Source: Luteipulveratus mongoliensis
GTDB taxonomy: Bacteria; Actinomycetota; Actinomycetes; Actinomycetales; Dermatophilaceae
Direction of reading: 5' to 3'
NCBI RefSeq assembly: GCF_001190945.1
Contig: NZ_CP011112.1
Location: 1,798,001 to 1,862,000, forward strand
Length of the DNA stretch: 64,000 nt
The notes under the pieces were generated by a model. That model did no database searches and was not told the DNA's origin. It was given only the letters and a program-made list of their open reading frames with translations. A program made the translations under genes and the position numbers. How positions within the stretch are numbered: the stretch's first letter is position 1; each line of letters starts with the position of its first letter. Shown here one piece after another: positions 60,236 to 64,000 of this stretch.

Positions 60236-60311
60236 CTGACCTCGCTCCACGAATGGGCAGAAGCGGGCCGGACGAAGTAACCCGACGCCTGCGGACTCGT
60301 ACGCTTGCTCT

Positions 60312-60386
60312 GCCCTCGTAGCCCAACTGGCAGAGGCAGGCGACTTAAAATCGCTCCAGGTGCGGGTTCGATTCCCGTCGAGGGCA
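60312..60386 (+). tRNA. Class-I-shaped tRNA with UAA anticodon (tRNA-Leu-like)
   Basis: Acceptor GCCCTCG (60312-60318) pairs perfectly with CGAGGGC (60379-60385), discriminator A. D arm GCC/GGC with loop holding GG. Anticodon stem GGCGA/TCGCT (one G-U) with loop CTTAAAA, so anticodon TAA. T arm GCGGG-TTCGATT-CCCGT. The variable loop has 6 bases, so the long arm of normal leucine tRNAs is missing. No CCA encoded. Anticodon and A73 point to leucine (UUA codon), but charging identity is uncertain. Confidence 0.8.
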
Positions 60387-60411
60387 CTAAAGAATCGTCC
60401 AGAATGCCTCA

Positions 60412-61014
60412 CTACAGCCAGCCGTTGTGCTCGGCGATCTGTCGCGCTGAAGCACGATTCGTGACCTGGAGCTTTTGAATTGCGGAGGACAGATAGTTCC
60501 GTGCAGTGCTATGCGCCAGGTGCAGGTGCAGCGCGATCTCGTCGATGGTGTGGTCGTCGGCGCTCGCGCGGAGCACGTCGATCTCTCTTGAGCTGAGCGG
60601 GTTCGGTGGTAGTCGCAACGCCGCGACCGCCAGGTCAGGCGGGATCACGACCTCGCCGGCGGCGACACGTCTGATGGCGTCCGCGAGCTCTCCGATGGGC
60701 TGGTCCTTGATGAGGAAGCCCGCCGCCCCGTGGTCCATCGCGCGCCGGACATAGCCGGGGCGGGAGAACGTCGTGATGATGATGCAACGCGTCGGCAGCT
60801 GCTCCGCGCTCACGACTTCGACGAGGTCGAGACCGGTCGGTGGCGGCACATGGATGTCCAGCAACGCGATGTCGTACGCCCTCGACCGCAGCTCGGGTAG
60901 CGCCTCGGGGCCGGTGCCGACCGCGGTGATGTCGAAGTCTTCCTCCAGCGTGAGCAGGATCTCGAGGGAGGAGCGCATGAGGCCCTGGTCCTCCACGAGC
61001 AGGATCGTGGTCAT
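60412..61014 (-). CDS. NarL/DesR-type response regulator
   Basis: A 200-residue two-domain regulator: receiver (ILLVEDQGLMRSSLEILL, phospho-Asp in IALLDIHVP, Lys in GFLIKDQP) and LuxR-type HTH (NPLSSREIDVLRASADDHTIDEIALHLHLAHSTARNYLSSAIQKLQVTNR). In the HTH the usual G-x-S/T of T-I-A is replaced by DDHTIDE but the fold is recognisable. It overlaps the sensor kinase gene by 4 bases and probably controls the adjacent ABC exporter. Confidence 0.9.
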   Translation of the reverse strand: MTTILLVEDQGLMRSSLEILLTLEEDFDITAVGTGPEALPELRSRAYDIALLDIHVPPPTGLDLVEVVSAEQLPTRCIIITTFSRPGYVRRAMDHGAAGFLIKDQPIGELADAIRRVAAGEVVIPPDLAVAALRLPPNPLSSREIDVLRASADDHTIDEIALHLHLAHSTARNYLSSAIQKLQVTNRASARQIAEHNGWL

Positions 61015-62120
61015 GACCGCGGCACCTGCAGCGTGACGTCGACCCGCAGGCCGTGGGGCTGGACCGCGGTGATGCTCAGGGCGCCGCCGACCCGATCGAG
61101 GCGATTGCGCACGCTGACCAGGCCCGAGCGGGCTCTGGCCGCGGCAGTGGCATCGGCGTCCCCGTCGTCCTCGACACGACAGCGGACGGTCTCGCGGTCA
61201 CGCTCGATCGTGATGCAGCAGTGGTGGGCGTTGCTGTGGCGGATCACGTTGGTGGTCATCTCACGGACGATGAGGGCTAGCTCTGCGTCGGCTGCCGGTG
61301 GGAGTCCCGGAATGGTCTCCGGGGTGCTCAGGTCGATCCCGCTGCTGCGCAAGGCATGGTCTGCGCCGCGGAGCTCTTCGGCCAGCGTATGGGTGCGATA
61401 GCTGTCGACGGCGGCTCTGACCTCGCCGAGTGCGCGCCGGCCCACCGTCTCGATCTGCTCGCCGGCGTCGACCGCCACGTCAGGTGTGGTGGTGACCGCA
61501 CGCTGTACGACCTGGGCCGCGACGACGATGACCGAGAGGCTGTGGCCGAGCAGGTCATGCAGGTCGTCGGAGAAGCGATCGCGTTCTTGCTGGACGGCCG
61601 CAGCGGCCAGCTGGCTTCGGGTCTCGCGCAGGTCGGCGATCGTGTCGGTCAGCCGCTGGCGCAGGCCGGCGATGACCGCGGGGACGATCACGATGACGAG
61701 GGTGTTCTCGGTACTGCCGAGGCGGCCCATCTGAGTCGCGGCAACGCCGAGGACCAGCACTGCGGCCATCGCCCTGAGCATCGGTCGCAGGATGACCGCT
61801 GCTTGCAACGCTGGCAGGAGCGCAAGGAGAGCCCACGGCTGGCCCGATGCCTGATGCGCGACGTACCCGGCGATGGCAGCCCCGACCAGGCACGCGAGCT
61901 GAGCTGGGCGGGACCAGCTGCGTGCTGTCGCGGACAGGATCACGATGTGCTCGACCACGACAAGCAGGCCGAGTGCAACGGCGCTCGCGGCGCCGGCTCC
62001 GCTGCCCTTGTCGATGGTGGCGATGACAGGGGCGAGCGCCACGATCCCGGCCACCTGAATCAGGCCGAAGCCGTCGTGCTGCGGCACCAGTGATGTGATC
62101 CAGCCAGGTGATCGGCCCAT
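61011..62120 (-). CDS. DesK/NarX-type sensor histidine kinase
   Basis: A 369-residue kinase with about four to five N-terminal membrane helices, a dimerisation box RFSDDLHDLLGHSLSVIVV (phospho-His in DLHD; HisKA_3) and a HATPase_c domain with IVREMTTNVIRHSNAHH (N box) and ARSGLVSVRNRL (G box). ATG at 62120 sits two bases after the permease stop; upstream sequence in the same frame belongs to the permease gene on another frame. Signals probably include membrane stress or a peptide, as for BceS/LiaS-like systems. Confidence 0.88.
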   Translation of the reverse strand: MGRSPGWITSLVPQHDGFGLIQVAGIVALAPVIATIDKGSGAGAASAVALGLLVVVEHIVILSATARSWSRPAQLACLVGAAIAGYVAHQASGQPWALLALLPALQAAVILRPMLRAMAAVLVLGVAATQMGRLGSTENTLVIVIVPAVIAGLRQRLTDTIADLRETRSQLAAAAVQQERDRFSDDLHDLLGHSLSVIVVAAQVVQRAVTTTPDVAVDAGEQIETVGRRALGEVRAAVDSYRTHTLAEELRGADHALRSSGIDLSTPETIPGLPPAADAELALIVREMTTNVIRHSNAHHCCITIERDRETVRCRVEDDGDADATAAARARSGLVSVRNRLDRVGGALSITAVQPHGLRVDVTLQVPRS

Positions 62121-62122
62121 GG

Positions 62123-62866
62123 TCAGTCGACGCGAATCGCCCGAACGTATGCGGCGACTGCCACGGCTGCCAGGACGATGGACCACAAGGTCAGTTTGCC
62201 GACATCCGCGGCGTCCAGGTGTCTCACGCCGGCCAACCCTCGGCCCAATCCCGCATAGGCCGAGGTGGGGGTCCAGGAGCTGATGCGCTCGAGCGCGGAC
62301 GGGAAGTTGTTCGCCGGAATCCACAGGCCACCGACAAGGGCGAGCCCGAGGTTGGAAAGCATCGACAGCTGTTGAGCCAGCTGCGTGGACCTGATGACAT
62401 ATCCGAAACAGATTCCCAGCAACGAGAAGGGCGTCGCTCCCACAAGAAGGCCGGCGGCGCTGGCCGCCCAATGCAACGCGGTCAGTTGCACGTGGTTGAC
62501 GACCGCGCCGACGAGCAGGACCACCACAATGGGCGGCAGCGCCACGGCGATGCCGAGAATGGCGCGTCCGAGGACCGCACTGGCCGGCGAGAGCGGTGTC
62601 AGCCGCAGCTGTTGCAGCCATCCCAGATCCCGTTCCTCCGAGGCGCCGAGACCATTGGCCAGGGCCGCGCCGACGGCTCCGAAGCAGGCCATGGAAATCA
62701 TCAGGTATTGAGCCACGTCGCTGTCGCCGGCATTCTCGCCGAGGCGGGTGAAGACCAGATACATCACGGTCGGGATGATCACCGCGGGGCCGATGAAGCC
62801 GCTGCTGCGCAACAGGCGTACGGCCTCAAATCTGGTGTATGCGGCGCACCGTGAGATCTCGCTCAT
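62123..62866 (-). CDS. ABC-2 type exporter permease
   Basis: A 247-residue permease with six predicted helices and the ABC-2 style loop LGASEERDLGWLQQLRLTPLSPASAVLGR between helices 2 and 3. It overlaps the ATPase gene by 4 bases and forms a transport unit with it. The pairing with a DesK/DesR system is common for lipid or drug exporters. Confidence 0.9.
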   Translation of the reverse strand: MSEISRCAAYTRFEAVRLLRSSGFIGPAVIIPTVMYLVFTRLGENAGDSDVAQYLMISMACFGAVGAALANGLGASEERDLGWLQQLRLTPLSPASAVLGRAILGIAVALPPIVVVLLVGAVVNHVQLTALHWAASAAGLLVGATPFSLLGICFGYVIRSTQLAQQLSMLSNLGLALVGGLWIPANNFPSALERISSWTPTSAYAGLGRGLAGVRHLDAADVGKLTLWSIVLAAVAVAAYVRAIRVD

Positions 62867-63765
62867 GCCGACACCTCGCCCGATTGTTCGGTGATCTGCA
62901 GAAAGGCCGACTCAAGGTCTCCGCCGACGACCCGAAGGCCGTCCACGAGACCGGCGTCGGCCAGAGCCATGACCAGTCGATCGGAGTCGTGTGTCGTCAT
63001 GGTCGTGCGGTGTCCCTCGACCCGATGCTGCAGGACGCCGGGCAGCCGGCTCGGATCGTCAAGCGCTTGATCGATCGACACGGTGACGGGCAGTCCGGTC
63101 TCAAGCAGCTCGGCCGGTGAGCCCGACGACGCGATCCTGCCGTCGACCAGGATGTAGACCAGGTCAGCGGCGTTGACCTCATCCAGCAGGTGGGTGCAGA
63201 ACAGCACCGTCATGCCTGCGGCCGCGTGCGCCTGGATCTGCTGCCAAAAGGCGTGGCGCGAGGGCACATCCATGGCCGTGGTCGGCTCGTCCAGGATGAC
63301 CAGCTCCGGCCGACCGGCCGCGGAGACGGCGAACCGCAGCCGCTGCAGCTCGCCGCCCGATAGCCGATCGACGCGGCGGCCGATCAGATCCTCCAGGTTC
63401 GCCAGCCTCGCCAGCTCAGGGACGGGCATGGCATCCGCGTACAACGCCGTCGCCAGGCGCAGCACGTCGCGCACTGTCGCGCGCGGCGGAACCCGAGCGG
63501 ACTGCAGCATGGCGCCGACCTGCCCTTGCCGCATCGCGGTCCGGGGCTCGACGCCCATCACGTGGATATCGCCGTGATCGGGGCGAAGGAGGCCGAGAAT
63601 CATGGAGATGGTGGTCGTCTTTCCCGCACCGTTCAAACCGAGAAGCGCCACTATTTGTCCGCGTTCGACACGCAACGACAGCTCATCGATGACGACTCGT
63701 TCGCCGAAGCGACGCGTGACGCCGACCAGCTCAATCGCGGGGGACTCCGCTGTTGGTGAGGGCAC
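62863..63765 (-). CDS. ABC-2 transporter ATP-binding protein
   Basis: A 300-residue ATPase of the drug/lipid exporter (DRA/CcmA) type: Walker A LLGLNGAGKTTT, Q-loop MLQSARVPP, signature LSGGELQRLRF, Walker B LVILDEPTTAMD and H-loop TVLFCTHLLDEV. The GTG at 63765 has CAGGA 8 bases upstream; the open frame further upstream is unsupported. First gene of the leftward unit ATPase-permease-kinase-regulator. Confidence 0.93.
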   Translation of the reverse strand: MPSPTAESPAIELVGVTRRFGERVVIDELSLRVERGQIVALLGLNGAGKTTTISMILGLLRPDHGDIHVMGVEPRTAMRQGQVGAMLQSARVPPRATVRDVLRLATALYADAMPVPELARLANLEDLIGRRVDRLSGGELQRLRFAVSAAGRPELVILDEPTTAMDVPSRHAFWQQIQAHAAAGMTVLFCTHLLDEVNAADLVYILVDGRIASSGSPAELLETGLPVTVSIDQALDDPSRLPGVLQHRVEGHRTTMTTHDSDRLVMALADAGLVDGLRVVGGDLESAFLQITEQSGEVSA

Positions 63766-63897
63766 TCTTAGATCCTGCGGCCCAACTCCGATATGAGGGC
63801 AGGCTGCGCCGTACTGCGCTTCGTAGGACGTTCGTCCCATCAACGACAGGTCATTGCAGCCTGATATCCCGATACGGTCGACGGGCAATCTCGTGGC

Positions 63898-63999
63898 ATG
63901 ACCGCTGGACAAGTTCAGGGACTGATCGTTGCCATCGTCTGCATCGGCGCGTTCGTCATCGTCAAAGTGATTCAACACCGCAGGAAGGACCACAGATGA
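63898..63999 (+). CDS. Small single-span membrane protein
   Basis: A 33-residue protein (start MTAGQVQGLIV, end HRRKDHR) with one hydrophobic helix (about 8-23) and a basic tail. It is divergent from the ABC exporter operon and its stop overlaps an ATG (63996-63998) preceded by AGGAAGGA, so it is probably the first gene of an operon running off the window. Small size and a weak ribosome-binding site keep confidence moderate. Confidence 0.5.
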   Translation: MTAGQVQGLIVAIVCIGAFVIVKVIQHRRKDHR

Positions 64000-64000
64000 C
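63996..64000 (+). CDS. Start of a gene running out of the window
   Basis: ATG at 63996 overlaps the stop of the small membrane protein (ATGA) and has AGGAAGGA at 63980-63988. Only the first codon is inside the window, so nothing can be said of the product. Confidence 0.4.

Overview
The window is very GC-rich, densely coded DNA with many GTG starts and ATGA/GTGA gene overlaps. It carries an actinobacterial housekeeping synteny: ispE, ABC-F, tetR, tRNA-Gln, glmU, prs, rplY, pth, then mfd, SurA-like lipoprotein, mazG, eno, ftsB, DUF501, ppx. The same order is known from Mycobacterium tuberculosis (Rv1011 to Rv1026). This points to a high-GC Gram-positive actinobacterium, probably of the Micrococcales (Dermacoccaceae/Intrasporangiaceae-like), though species cannot be named from sequence reading alone.

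Layout. 1-11.5 kb: end of ispE, an ABC-F ATPase, an XRE regulator, a MarR/tam/VOC unit with palindromic operators, a TetR regulator, tRNA-Gln, glmU-prs, rplY, a phosphotransferase and pth. 12.1-38.7 kb: a large exopolysaccharide/capsule locus of Wzx/Wzy type, lying between pth and mfd where the M. tuberculosis order has no such locus. It encodes a polyprenyl-phosphate sugar transferase (initiation), at least six glycosyltransferases, nucleotide-sugar genes, a Wzx flippase, an O-antigen-ligase/polymerase-like protein, a Wzz-like chain-length protein, two deacetylases, a secreted beta-helix lipoprotein and an endonuclease/exonuclease/phosphatase-fold membrane protein. Embedded in it is an adenylation enzyme, a carrier protein, a PLP decarboxylase, a GNAT-like transferase and an asparagine-synthetase-like protein. 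I read these as a carrier-protein-based aminoacyl decoration module, like BtrJ-BtrI-BtrK of butirosin biosynthesis and like the exosortase-A-associated gene sets of Gram-negatives, but with no exosortase here.

39-50 kb: mfd, SurA-like lipoprotein, mazG, a short accessory insert (phosphotransferase, DUF2461, unknown), then eno-ftsB-DUF501-ppx. 50.3-56.5 kb: an alpha-glucoside utilisation unit (LacI regulator, GH13 alpha-glucosidase, binding protein, two permeases, no ATPase) whose promoters share CTTGCG repeats. 56.8-60.2 kb: two paralogous HTH regulators flanking a secreted papain-like protease and a membrane-anchored secreted partner, with shared palindromic promoter motifs. 60.3-64 kb: a class-I-shaped tRNA with a UAA anticodon, a NarL/DesK-type two-component system coupled to an ABC-2 exporter, and a tiny membrane protein at the right edge.

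Several families of dispersed intergenic palindromes occur (three copies of a 'ctggtcgagta' element, one of which supplies the stop codon of ppx, plus four other large hairpins). No CRISPR array, rRNA, insertion sequence or prophage was seen.
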